A stretch of DNA of 60,117 nt from Calothrix anomala FACHB-343 (GTDB lineage Bacteria; Cyanobacteriota; Cyanobacteriia; Cyanobacteriales; Nostocaceae). The stretch spans positions 1 through 60,117 of the forward strand of contig NZ_JACJQG010000061.1 of NCBI RefSeq assembly GCF_014696435.1, in the 5' to 3' direction. Shown one piece after another: positions 37,442-46,737 of the stretch; within the stretch, counting starts at the first letter, position 1, and every line of letters starts with the position of its first letter. Made by a program: the position numbers and the translations under genes. The notes below the pieces were generated by a model, which had not been told where the DNA came from, made no database searches, and worked only from the letters and a program-made list of their open reading frames with translations.

Positions 37442-38542
37442 ATGTCAACAGGTGTTACTCCTTTTTATTACCCAGAACAACCAGATCCTTCATTTCAATT
37501 GCAGTTAGAAGACAGCTACTTTTTGGTAAAGCTACACGATACCCAAGCATTTTTTGAAGTTGATTGGCTGAGAAACCCGCTGAATAAACTTAGTTATCTT
37601 ACCTTAAGTTCCTCTATTAAAAGCTCTTTTAAAGAAAATTTTTCTACTGAAAGCTTGCATAAAATATCTACAATCCAAAATAATATTCCCTGTCGTTTGG
37701 GCATTGGTTCTAACTTAACTGAGTGGTTACCAGTCCGCGCTAGTGGCTCATTGGAGATACAAATCACCTACACAGCATTGCAAGATACACCTATTAAGAA
37801 TTTGATCGCTCAAATTGAGCCAGCTGATTTGATTGCCAAGTTGTCATTAAAACCAGATTTGGCAGTAGCTCTTAAGGTTAGTAAATTTGTAGGCAAATTA
37901 TTGAGCTACTTAGTACAAGAAGGTAAGCAACATCAGATTTTTTCCTTAACTAGTACTTTAAATATACATGAGTTAAAAACAGGTTACTACGTTGCCATTG
38001 GCTCTCACAAAGATGAAGATTTACCCTCACCACAATTTTTGCAAATTGATAAAGATGGACGTTTAAGAGATAAAAGTGCAGAGAGTCTGCTTTCACGTTT
38101 GTCATACGTTGTAATTGAAGTACAAGGAATTTCAAAACTTGGAGCAGAAAGTTTCCGTGAGCAACCTTGGTGGGAACTGTTGACAACAGCGAAAAACATT
38201 ATATCTAATACTCCTTTTGACTCTGAATCAGATCGGCGAAAATTAAACAATGAATGGTTGGTGACACTGAAGTATGTGCAAACGTTAGCGAGCCAACAAA
38301 AAAGTGAAGTTTTAAAGTCAGAAATTCAAGGAGTAATTGCATCTGCTCAAGTTGAAGTAGATAACAAACTAAAACCACAAACAATAGCTGAGTCTACTAG
38401 AGGTGATGAATTACAAGATGAGTTGCAAGATATTTTAGGTATTGAAACCAAGCAAGAACTTCAAGATTTAGCAAGAAATTATCAAGAAGCATTGAAAATA
38501 TCTCAGCAATTGCTGAAACAGTATAATTTATCGGGAGATTGA
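37442..38542 (+). CDS. Unknown protein of the conflict-like operon
   Basis: A 366-residue soluble protein with no family I recognise. The first ~110 residues look beta-rich (FYYPEQPDPSFQLQLEDSYF, QAFFEVDWLRNPLNKLSYL, LGIGSNLTEWLPVRA), and the last ~130 are helical with a coiled-coil tail (DELQDELQDILGIETKQELQ). It has an ATG after AAGGA, 12 bases after the protease stop, and ends directly against the next gene. It is thus coupled to the protease and the iSTAND-like ATPase. It could be an adaptor or a vWA-MoxR-associated protein, but this is position-based inference only. Confidence 0.65.
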   Translation: MSTGVTPFYYPEQPDPSFQLQLEDSYFLVKLHDTQAFFEVDWLRNPLNKLSYLTLSSSIKSSFKENFSTESLHKISTIQNNIPCRLGIGSNLTEWLPVRASGSLEIQITYTALQDTPIKNLIAQIEPADLIAKLSLKPDLAVALKVSKFVGKLLSYLVQEGKQHQIFSLTSTLNIHELKTGYYVAIGSHKDEDLPSPQFLQIDKDGRLRDKSAESLLSRLSYVVIEVQGISKLGAESFREQPWWELLTTAKNIISNTPFDSESDRRKLNNEWLVTLKYVQTLASQQKSEVLKSEIQGVIASAQVEVDNKLKPQTIAESTRGDELQDELQDILGIETKQELQDLARNYQEALKISQQLLKQYNLSGD

Positions 38543-39718
38543 TTGACGGTGCAGGGGTTACCATCTGAGCTTAATAAATTATGTTTTGATGTATTTTTAG
38601 AGTGTGAAGAGTATTTTGATGACTATAGAAAATTGCGTGAATTGTGTAAAAGTTTAACGGAGGTATATGGTTTACACTATCAAATACAAACCGGAAGTAG
38701 TATTCATGAAGTAGTAGAAAATAATTTGTCTGTTATTATTAAATTCAGTCATCCTAAACATGGTTGGGCGTTAATAATTATTGTTAGGGTATTGCAAGAG
38801 CGTTACAAAAGCTTAAAAAATCCCTTATCGGTTAAATTAGATGATTTACACAATAAGTTACAAGAGTATGAAACAAAACAAAGTCATTCATACACGCAGA
38901 ATGAAAATAATATATTTGTATTAGAGAGTAAACTGTTTAAATTGATTAGTCAAATTGACTTTAATAAACAAGAAGAGGCATTTCATGAAGCAATAACTGT
39001 GCAAGCTCCTAAAGATAAAGATAGAGCGGCAGCTTTTTTGATTCATGGCCCTGAAAAACATGGACAAAAAGTTTTATTTGAAAGACTGGTTAAATTATTA
39101 TTTAAATTAGTAAATTATAGAGAGTATAGAGAAATACCATTAGGTGGAATTAGCAGTACTTTTGATGTTTGGAGTACAGTTGCTAGATACTTGGTTGATT
39201 CTCAACAACTAGATGATTTGTCACGACAAGACATTATGAATAAAGTTTTAGAATGTTTGCAAACTAAGCATATAATTTTTAGAGTTGATGACGTTCACAG
39301 TACTAATCCTAAATTTTTAAATGATTTGATTGATAATTTTTGGACACCTATTATTAATCACAGAAGAAATATAATAAATGGAAAGACAAATCAAAAATAT
39401 TCTTATAAAGAACCATGCTTTTTAGTTATGTTTTGGATTGATAATAATACACAAGTTTGTAATTGGGAAATTCCAAAGATAGACAACCATGAAGATTCAA
39501 AATATCCTCAGCATCCTTTAATATTAGCTGAAGCAAGTCCATTTTTAGATCAGGACTTAAACAAATGGTTAAGAATAGCAGACGACGAGATAATTAGTAA
39601 TTATAATATATCAGTTGATACTTTAAAGACTTTTTTAGCATCTTCACAATCAGGTGTTCCTGAGCTAGTGTATAAAACAATTTATGAACACTGTGGTCAT
39701 TTTTGGGAAGGGAGATAA
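38543..39718 (+). CDS. iSTAND-like ATPase-fold protein with N-terminal EAD
   Basis: A 391-residue protein. Residues 1-105 are the same effector-associated domain as in the protease (GLPSELNKLCFDVFLECEEY). The rest has a STAND NTPase look with a damaged P-loop: FLIHGPEKHGQKVLFERL near residue 170 lacks the Lys-Ser/Thr of Walker A. A Walker B-like strand IIFRVDDVHS follows near 250. This fits the inactive STAND (iSTAND) class from conflict systems, expected to act as a hub or sensor that recruits the EAD-protease. The TTG start follows GGGAGA and immediately abuts the previous stop. Confidence 0.7.
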   Translation: MTVQGLPSELNKLCFDVFLECEEYFDDYRKLRELCKSLTEVYGLHYQIQTGSSIHEVVENNLSVIIKFSHPKHGWALIIIVRVLQERYKSLKNPLSVKLDDLHNKLQEYETKQSHSYTQNENNIFVLESKLFKLISQIDFNKQEEAFHEAITVQAPKDKDRAAAFLIHGPEKHGQKVLFERLVKLLFKLVNYREYREIPLGGISSTFDVWSTVARYLVDSQQLDDLSRQDIMNKVLECLQTKHIIFRVDDVHSTNPKFLNDLIDNFWTPIINHRRNIINGKTNQKYSYKEPCFLVMFWIDNNTQVCNWEIPKIDNHEDSKYPQHPLILAEASPFLDQDLNKWLRIADDEIISNYNISVDTLKTFLASSQSGVPELVYKTIYEHCGHFWEGR

Positions 39719-39723
39719 TTACA

Positions 39724-40623
39724 ATGGTTGAATCAGCCAAATCTCTTGTTTATACAGGTAAAAAGCATCCTGATTTAGAGGAACAAACTGATTGGGGCAA
39801 ACCTTACAAACCCTCAGAAGAATTAATTAAAGCTGTAAATATTACTATTTCTTTAAAGAAACGTCCTTTATTACTCAAAGGAGAACCTGGTTGTGGTAAA
39901 ACTTGCCTAGCGAAAGCTGTAGCTTATGAACTAGGTTTACCTTACAAACCTTGGTACATCAAATCCACCACTAAGGCAAAAGATGGTTTTTATTCTTACG
40001 ATGCGGTGCGTCGCCTCCGCGATGCACAATTACGTGAACAGCAAAAATATAATGTTGATGACCTAGCAAATTACATTACAAAAGGCCCTTTATATGAAGC
40101 TTTTGAAAATACAAAGCAGCGTACTGTGGTGTTAATCGACGAAATTGATAAAGCTGATCTTGATTTTCCGAATGATTTGCTACAAGAACTAGATGAAAAG
40201 AGATTTTTTATTCAAGAAACAGGACAGATAATTACAGCCGTACAGCCACCTATTATATTTATTACTAGTAATAATGAAAAAGATTTACCTGATGCTTTTT
40301 TACGTCGTTGCTTGTTTCATTATATTGAGTTTCCCAAGGATAAACAATTAGAAGATATTGTTCAGTTTCACTTTCCAGAGTCACCAAAGGAGTATAGAAA
40401 AAAAGCCGTTGAAAGATTTACTAGGTTACGAGAACAAATGGAAAAAGGTAGTGGCAAAACTGGTAAAAAAGTTAGCACCAGTGAGTTAATTGATTGGTTT
40501 AAATTGTTACTTCTATATCCAGAGGAATTTGCAAACCTTGAAAGAAAGCTGCCTTTTCCAGAAGCGTTGCTAAAATATGAGAAGGATTATCAGCAATATA
40601 TTCCCAAAGAGGAGAAAAAGTGA
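39724..40623 (+). CDS. MoxR-type AAA+ ATPase
   Basis: A 299-residue AAA+ protein. Walker A GEPGCGKT is at residues 53-60, Walker B follows in TVVLIDEIDKADLDFPNDLL, then sensor 1 (FITSNNEKDLPDAFLRRC) and the arginine finger region. Of the two possible starts, ATG 39724 has GGGAAGGGAG ten bases upstream; the TTG at 39703 lies inside the previous gene. MoxR ATPases work with vWA proteins to remodel target proteins, and the very next gene, overlapping by 4 bases, encodes one. The pair is the likely motor of this system. Confidence 0.9.
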   Translation: MVESAKSLVYTGKKHPDLEEQTDWGKPYKPSEELIKAVNITISLKKRPLLLKGEPGCGKTCLAKAVAYELGLPYKPWYIKSTTKAKDGFYSYDAVRRLRDAQLREQQKYNVDDLANYITKGPLYEAFENTKQRTVVLIDEIDKADLDFPNDLLQELDEKRFFIQETGQIITAVQPPIIFITSNNEKDLPDAFLRRCLFHYIEFPKDKQLEDIVQFHFPESPKEYRKKAVERFTRLREQMEKGSGKTGKKVSTSELIDWFKLLLLYPEEFANLERKLPFPEALLKYEKDYQQYIPKEEKK

Positions 40624-41828
40624 ATTCCACTGAAATTCCTTTAGTAAATCTTTTGCTGAAGCTTTTTAAGAGTTTGCGTGAAGAATACCATTTTCCGCTT
40701 GGAGTTGATGACTATCTTTTGGCACTAGAGGCATTGCAAGCAGGATTTGGTATTGGCGATCCCCAAGCTTTAGAATTTCTATGTTGTACACTGTGGGCAA
40801 AATCTCCAAAAGATGCAAAGACTTTACATGAACAGCTAAATAAACTGCTAAAAAAAGCACAGATTGAAACAGAAAAATCCTTTACTATTGATAATTCTAC
40901 TATTAATAATAATGAATCGATAATTGATGCATTTTTGCCAGAAGCTCCATTAGTTGAGCCTGAATTACCTGTTGATTCTTCGACTGTACCACCTATTCCA
41001 GAAACATCCAGCACTTCCAAGTTTGGAGAGTTTGGAAATCAAGGTACTTTGTCTTCATCTACCGAACCACCTTTAGAACTAAAAGAACCTCAGAAGGTAA
41101 TTCAAGCTATCCGCCAGCATGAACCTAATCTTAGAATTAAGATTTACCCTCGGCAAGATCCAACCAAAGAATACTTACCTGTAACTAGTCGCCACATTAT
41201 CCAGAGTTGGCGTTTGCTCCGTCATCTTGTACGTAAAGGTACACTAGATAAATTGGATACAGTAGGTACAATAGATGAGGTTTCTCGACAAGGCGTTTTA
41301 CTTGATGCAATGATGATGCCACGTTATGTAAATCAGGCTCTACTTATCTTATTAGTTGACCAAGATGGCTCAATGGTGCCTTTTCATCATCTGTATCGTC
41401 AATTAATTGATAAAGCTCAACATGGTGGAAACATCAATAAAACCCTTATTTACTACTTTCATAATTATCCAGAAAAATATCTTTATGGTGATTCAACACG
41501 GATAAAGGGTAATCTAATAAAAGAAGTCTTGGAATCTTTTGATGACAAAGCAGCAGTGTTAATTATTAGTGATGCAGGTGCAGCACGCGGTTACTATAAT
41601 GAAGAGCGAGTTGAGGGTACTAAAAAGTTTATCGAACAGCTTCAAAAGTCAGTTCGTTATTTTGCTTGGCTCAATCCCGTACCTGATGATAGCTGGCAGA
41701 ATACTAGTGCTGAAGAGATTGCTTCTTTTGTACCAATGTTTGAAATGAGTCGTGACGGACTAATTGCAGCTATTGATATCTTGCGTGGTCGCTATGTTTT
41801 TTGCCCCGATCAATCAACATCATCATAA
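40620..41828 (+). CDS. vWA-like protein partner of MoxR
   Basis: A 402-residue soluble protein. The N-terminal ~85 residues are helical (LLLKLFKSLREEYHFPLGVDD, similar to N-terminal domains of vWA proteins in MoxR operons). A Pro/Ser/Thr-rich linker at ~100-150 follows. The C-terminal half, from about 200, is vWA-like: LLVDQDGSMVPFHHLYR is the DxDGS variant of the metal site, and AVLIISDAGAARGYYNEERV carries the later conserved Asp. The GTG start overlaps the MoxR stop (GTGA), so the two are translationally coupled. In vWA-MoxR systems this protein is the adaptor for the motor. Confidence 0.8.
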   Translation: MNSTEIPLVNLLLKLFKSLREEYHFPLGVDDYLLALEALQAGFGIGDPQALEFLCCTLWAKSPKDAKTLHEQLNKLLKKAQIETEKSFTIDNSTINNNESIIDAFLPEAPLVEPELPVDSSTVPPIPETSSTSKFGEFGNQGTLSSSTEPPLELKEPQKVIQAIRQHEPNLRIKIYPRQDPTKEYLPVTSRHIIQSWRLLRHLVRKGTLDKLDTVGTIDEVSRQGVLLDAMMMPRYVNQALLILLVDQDGSMVPFHHLYRQLIDKAQHGGNINKTLIYYFHNYPEKYLYGDSTRIKGNLIKEVLESFDDKAAVLIISDAGAARGYYNEERVEGTKKFIEQLQKSVRYFAWLNPVPDDSWQNTSAEEIASFVPMFEMSRDGLIAAIDILRGRYVFCPDQSTSS

Positions 41829-41831
41829 ATC

Positions 41832-44800
41832 ATGCAAAGTAACAGTGATACAGCTAAATCGAATGCTATTGACCGAGTTGTCAGATTTGCCCAAAAATTT
41901 GACAGTTCACACATCGACTTAGCTTGTCACGCTGCTTTTCCATTAGTACTTACACCAGATCTCCTTTACCAAATTTGGCTTCGCTTCCAACCCTCCGCCC
42001 CTTGGATAGCAGTTTCTCGCGTACTTTTATCTCCTTTATGTCGTGAAGTAGGTTATGAACTTTACGAAATGGATCTCGATGTTCGCAACTTCTTGTTAAA
42101 AGAACTTAAGGAAGATAAAAATTTTGGTTCACAGCGATTGCAAGAGTTAGCAGATTTTCTCATCGACTATGTGGGACAACAGCTTAAAGGTGAAGATTCT
42201 GATGCCAAAGACTTAGCCGAAGCCCAGCACTGGACAGCCCTTGCTTACACTAAGCCCGATAAAGCTATTGATAAGTTAGTCGAGGCTATTGACCGGAGGT
42301 TAAAGGAAGAAAATTGGGAAGAGCTTTTTCGTTTAACATCATTAGTAGAAACTTTTGCCGAGCCATTAGCAGAATTTGCTCCACCTTTAATTACATATGC
42401 TCGGGGAATGCGGAGTTTCATACGTTGGGATAAAGAAGAAGCAGAAAGACAATTTAGCAAGTTACAAAGGCAAGGAAATCTGGTTGATATTGCTGGAGTA
42501 AATTTGTCAATTCCCTTAAAAGTTCGTCTCGAAAATCTCAACAGTGAAAACAAGAAGCGATTTACTTTTTTACTGCCCCGATTAAAGCCTGATGCTGATC
42601 TTAGAGCGATCGCTCAAGCAGGAAAATGGCAACCTTATCAAAGCCGAGCTTTTAAAGATGTGGCTTTTAGCCTAGAATACAAAGCCCCAAGAGAAGTAAA
42701 AAACGCTCATTTGCTGCCAACAATGTGGGCACGTCCTTTGTTAGTAGAGATGGCACTGCATAGCAATGATTATCCTATCCACAACCAAATAGTTGAGCAG
42801 TGGCAGGGGATGTTAGCAGCATTAGCTTTAGCCGAAGTGCGTGGTTTTCCGTTAACGGCGCAACTGTTGGAATTGCGAAATTTTAGACATGAAGAATTTG
42901 CACGTTCCTTGTGGGAACTTTTACCTAGCGATAGTAATAGTCTTTACACCCTAGAAAATAAGCATCCTTGGGAAGATATCTACATATTTTTATGGAATGG
43001 TCAAGCCGTAGGGATGAGTTCACCAAGTACTCTGCTTTGTCCCTCTCAGGATGGAAAATGGGTAGGATTGCCTTGGTGGCAAAATAGCAGATTGCACTCT
43101 CCAATTCGGCATCTCAACAACTTTGAAAAATCATTACTTTGGCGTTGGTTAGGAAATCTCCGCAAAGAGTTAATGAACCATAACGGTAAAAAACCAGCTA
43201 TCAACGCGATTGGTGGATTGATAGACCAATTCCGCAGCGACTTGAATGCAGATACACAACCAGCCCTAAAATTAACAGAAGATCCACAGTTTTTTGGAGT
43301 TAATCTTAATCGTGGTGTACTCGTTGCTTTTAACAAGCCCGTAAAATCTCTGGAAAGACCTTCTAATGTTCGCTTAATTCCCAGTCCAGAAAAAGGAAAA
43401 GTACTCGACTTACTAATTATCGACTTAGACATTGCCAAGGCATGGAATGAAGCACCACAACATATTTGGGTGCATGACGGCAAAACATTAGCATCTTTAA
43501 AAATAGAAGATCTGCGGAATAAAAACCTTATTTGGCGGAATGTAAAATGGATAGAATCAAAGGATTTATTTTTACCAGAATTCAGTTTTATTGATGTGGA
43601 AGACGCTTTTTCTGGTGCTTTTCTGCCGAAAGAAACTGTACCTTTAACTTTTGAGGGTGAACGAATTACACCACTGATTCCACTCAATTCTATACTGTTA
43701 GACTATTTAACACCTGAAGATATCATTCGTCGTCTACAACTACAACCATTAAATAGTGCTGGTACTCCTCAAGTTCGGGTAATTTTAGATTTACCTCTGG
43801 CAGGTGGTAATTATCGCATATTTAAAGATTATCTTCTCAAAAAAGATAATGCCTTGGCGGATGTGCCAGTTCTAGAAATCTGGCCGAATTTCCGAGCAGA
43901 AGGTTGGAAATCATATTATGTTTTCTACTATGATGGTAAGAATGAAAATGATACCTTTCAAGTTCATATACCGGAAGCAAAGCTAACTCATATTTTTCAA
44001 GATGGTAGGGGTTCCTACCAAATGGACTATCTCGAACAATTTCCATCTTTTATTAATTATCAGACCAAAGCTCGAAAACTATTAGGCTTAATTTTACTGC
44101 ACGCCCCAGATGAAATTATTTCTCGCGGTGCATGGACTATTGGGGTAGATTTCGGCACTTCTTTCACTAACATCTATGTAAATAAAAAAAATGTTGTGGA
44201 ACCCTTGAAGCTGGAAAATCTGCTTGTTCAAGTAACAGAATATAATCCTGAAACCAGATTACCAGTTTTATTTGAATACTTTATTCCTGAAAATTTTACT
44301 CCCAGAGAAAAGCCATTACCCCTAAGAAGCATACTGACGATTAGGGGACACTCAGCATTCAGTCAGGAAAAATGGCAGCCAATTTTTGATGGTCGGATTT
44401 ATTGCCCTAACTTCAGCAAATTTCAGCCTCAAGAAGACTGGCTTAAAACTAATTTGAAATGGGAAAAATCACAAAACATTACTTACAATAGGCTGTTTAT
44501 TGAACATTTAGCTTTACACATTTCAGCTATAGCAGCTAAGAACCATGTCAAAGAAATTCAATGGTCATTATCTTTTCCATCAGCTTTTTCTCGTGGTGAC
44601 AAAAATAGATATGCTAAGAGATGGCAAAATGTAACAAAGGAATTACAAGCGAAGACAGGAATTATTCACAACTCTCCACAAATAGATAATTTAGAATATT
44701 TTCGTTCCGAAAGTTTAGCAGTAGCTCAATATTTTGCCGATTGGGAAGGACATGATCTAGTTAACACGACCTGTATTGATGTGGGTGGTACTACTTCTGA

Positions 44801-45776
44801 CATATCAATTTGGGAAAAAGAAAATTTAGTTCATCAATGTTCAGTAATACTAGCAGGGCAGGATTTATTTTCGCAATTTTTAGAACTCAATCCTAAGTTT
44901 ATAGAAAGTCGGTTTGAGATTGCAACCGCTAACTTAAAAGGACTCAAAGGTACAGAATTTAATTACAGATTGGATAATTGGCTACGATTGGAAGGCGATA
45001 ATTGGTTAAATAATAAACGCGAAGTTATCTCCGAGCAGCCAGATTTTCAAGGATTGATCCAACTGACAGCAATTGGAACAGCCGGATTGTACTATTATGT
45101 AGGCATTTTATTAAAAGTTCTGCACGCAGAAGGCAAATATAGCCGCGATGAAATCACCCCTGTATATATAGGTGGGAATGGTGGTAGATTTTTACACTGG
45201 CTAGCTGAAGGTGGAAGATTTGATCGCAACTCGGAAATTAACGAATTACTCAGCCGAATTTTGAGTAAAGCTTCTGGCTTTGAAGATACAGAAGTATCCA
45301 CACAATTAAGTCAAAATCTTAAAGATGAAGTGGCTTGCGGTTTAGTGCTGAATCAAACTAAGTTGCAAGGATTGAAGAAGAAAGTTAAAGATCCATTAAT
45401 TGCTGGAGAATATTCGGAAATTAATGGTAGACAAATGAACTGGAATCAGCGCTTGGAACTGTTAGACGAAGAAGATGGGATTGAGCAATTTAAAATCCCT
45501 ACATTGGAAATTTTACCGAAATTCCTTTATGACTTCCATATGACTTTAAAGGAACTGGAGATTGAAGGAATCAAACCTTTAGAAGGATATAAAAGAAGTC
45601 CAGATCCGCAAAGCAACGACAAATTATGGCGTGAAACCAACCGCGAATTGACTAATATTTTACTCAACATTAAGGGACAATCAGATGAAATTCGCTTAGA
45701 ACCTCCTTATATATTAGGGCTAAAGGCTCTGTTAAAAGTTCTAGGTAAGCAGTGGGCTGATAAATGGTCTAAGTAA
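41832..45776 (+). CDS. Giant Hsp70/actin-fold protein 1 with extra N-terminal domain
   Basis: A 1314-residue protein starting 4 bases after the vWA gene. Residues 1-~240 are a helical domain (IDLACHAAFPLVLTPDLLYQ, VGYELYEMDLDVRNFLLKEL) that I recall from other large cyanobacterial conflict-type proteins. A middle region of ~500 residues is unassigned. Near 770 an Hsp70/actin ATPase begins: phosphate-1 VDFGTSFTNIYV (~773), phosphate-2 DVGGTTSDISIW (~982), and adenosine motif YIGGNGGRFLHW (~1111). The usual DxGGGT reads GGTT here. The gene is duplicated at 48612 without its N-terminal domain. It may be a chaperone-like ATPase that responds to the MoxR-vWA pair. Confidence 0.78.
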   Translation: MQSNSDTAKSNAIDRVVRFAQKFDSSHIDLACHAAFPLVLTPDLLYQIWLRFQPSAPWIAVSRVLLSPLCREVGYELYEMDLDVRNFLLKELKEDKNFGSQRLQELADFLIDYVGQQLKGEDSDAKDLAEAQHWTALAYTKPDKAIDKLVEAIDRRLKEENWEELFRLTSLVETFAEPLAEFAPPLITYARGMRSFIRWDKEEAERQFSKLQRQGNLVDIAGVNLSIPLKVRLENLNSENKKRFTFLLPRLKPDADLRAIAQAGKWQPYQSRAFKDVAFSLEYKAPREVKNAHLLPTMWARPLLVEMALHSNDYPIHNQIVEQWQGMLAALALAEVRGFPLTAQLLELRNFRHEEFARSLWELLPSDSNSLYTLENKHPWEDIYIFLWNGQAVGMSSPSTLLCPSQDGKWVGLPWWQNSRLHSPIRHLNNFEKSLLWRWLGNLRKELMNHNGKKPAINAIGGLIDQFRSDLNADTQPALKLTEDPQFFGVNLNRGVLVAFNKPVKSLERPSNVRLIPSPEKGKVLDLLIIDLDIAKAWNEAPQHIWVHDGKTLASLKIEDLRNKNLIWRNVKWIESKDLFLPEFSFIDVEDAFSGAFLPKETVPLTFEGERITPLIPLNSILLDYLTPEDIIRRLQLQPLNSAGTPQVRVILDLPLAGGNYRIFKDYLLKKDNALADVPVLEIWPNFRAEGWKSYYVFYYDGKNENDTFQVHIPEAKLTHIFQDGRGSYQMDYLEQFPSFINYQTKARKLLGLILLHAPDEIISRGAWTIGVDFGTSFTNIYVNKKNVVEPLKLENLLVQVTEYNPETRLPVLFEYFIPENFTPREKPLPLRSILTIRGHSAFSQEKWQPIFDGRIYCPNFSKFQPQEDWLKTNLKWEKSQNITYNRLFIEHLALHISAIAAKNHVKEIQWSLSFPSAFSRGDKNRYAKRWQNVTKELQAKTGIIHNSPQIDNLEYFRSESLAVAQYFADWEGHDLVNTTCIDVGGTTSDISIWEKENLVHQCSVILAGQDLFSQFLELNPKFIESRFEIATANLKGLKGTEFNYRLDNWLRLEGDNWLNNKREVISEQPDFQGLIQLTAIGTAGLYYYVGILLKVLHAEGKYSRDEITPVYIGGNGGRFLHWLAEGGRFDRNSEINELLSRILSKASGFEDTEVSTQLSQNLKDEVACGLVLNQTKLQGLKKKVKDPLIAGEYSEINGRQMNWNQRLELLDEEDGIEQFKIPTLEILPKFLYDFHMTLKELEIEGIKPLEGYKRSPDPQSNDKLWRETNRELTNILLNIKGQSDEIRLEPPYILGLKALLKVLGKQWADKWSK

Positions 45777-46254
45777 AAATCCTCAAGTCTCTTTAGCTAT
45801 TTAAGTTGGCGCATAATTTAAGTAGTCATGCAAAATTAAATATACGTTGTCATCAAAAGCATAGCTAAGTGAAAGATAGAGGTGTAGCGGCTTGCTGGAG
45901 GGTAGGAATCACAAAGGTTTAAGATTACTTGACTTTGTAACGTCCAGGAAGACTTCGCCTACGCAATCACATAAATATTTTGCCTATCCATTTATATTCA
46001 AACACAATATTACACACCAGTGAAAACTATTAAGTCATCAGTAGTATCTAATCACTCCATCGGGTGCAATACTTTAGAGTATTTATACTAAGTTACAGAA
46101 GTAAGTTTAGTTACATTTTTTAACATAACTTTTCAAATACATACATAGATTATTTTACTTGCAAAGCTCACTGTGTCAAATAATTGATAGATTTATAATA
46201 AACCATAACGAAGAATACCTAAATGGCTGCGTTCGTAATTATTCAGGAGGACGC
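45777..46254. other. Gap between the two halves of the accessory locus
   Basis: This AT-rich gap has no tandem repeats and no terminator that I can identify with confidence. An in-frame upstream ATG at 46159 exists for the next gene, but it lacks a ribosome site. A separate promoter for the membrane protein/tubulin pair probably lies here. Confidence 0.4.
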
Positions 46255-46734
46255 ATGAGAGCGAGCGAGGTAATTCGCATCATAGTTTTCAGTCTCGTCG
46301 GTGGGGTTGTCATGTTTTTGCTTCAACCCTGGATATACCAAAGGGAATTTCCTTTTGTCCGCATGGAAAACTTACCCGACATTGAAGTTTGGATTAGTCA
46401 ATCTTACGTTGTTGGGGCAAGTATTGTATTTATTGTTGCTGTTATTTCTACGATTGTATGGTATTGGATGGCGGCGAAAGCATCATTTAGAGGTGGACAA
46501 GATATCCAAAGATGGTCTGTGATTTGGTGGGTAATATTATTATTTCCTGTCCTGAGTGTATGTATTGCTATTGCTTTTTTTCGCGGAACCGATGAAGCAC
46601 TTTTATCTTTAACTTGCTTTTTTGTCATTGATATTTTGTTTCTTTATTGGTTTACTACCGCTAGTAGTTCTCCTGGTGGGTTACAGTTTGTTCCTCCTGG
46701 TGCTTTTTTCATCCGGCGTCTATTTAGGAAATAA
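46255..46734 (+). CDS. Membrane protein paired with the tubulin-like gene
   Basis: A 159-residue protein with four predicted membrane helices (about residues 7-25, 45-72, 88-108, 115-135), containing IIVFSLVGGVVMFLLQPWIY, VGASIVFIVAVIST and WVILLFPVLSVCIAIAFF. The start at 46255 follows AGGAGG by four bases, which decides it over the frame's longer 191-residue form. The tail LQFVPPGAFFIRRLFRK is basic and likely cytoplasmic. It ends 3 bases before the tubulin-like gene, so it may anchor or regulate that protein at the membrane. No family is recognised. Confidence 0.72.
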   Translation: MRASEVIRIIVFSLVGGVVMFLLQPWIYQREFPFVRMENLPDIEVWISQSYVVGASIVFIVAVISTIVWYWMAAKASFRGGQDIQRWSVIWWVILLFPVLSVCIAIAFFRGTDEALLSLTCFFVIDILFLYWFTTASSSPGGLQFVPPGAFFIRRLFRK

Positions 46735-46737
46735 ATC

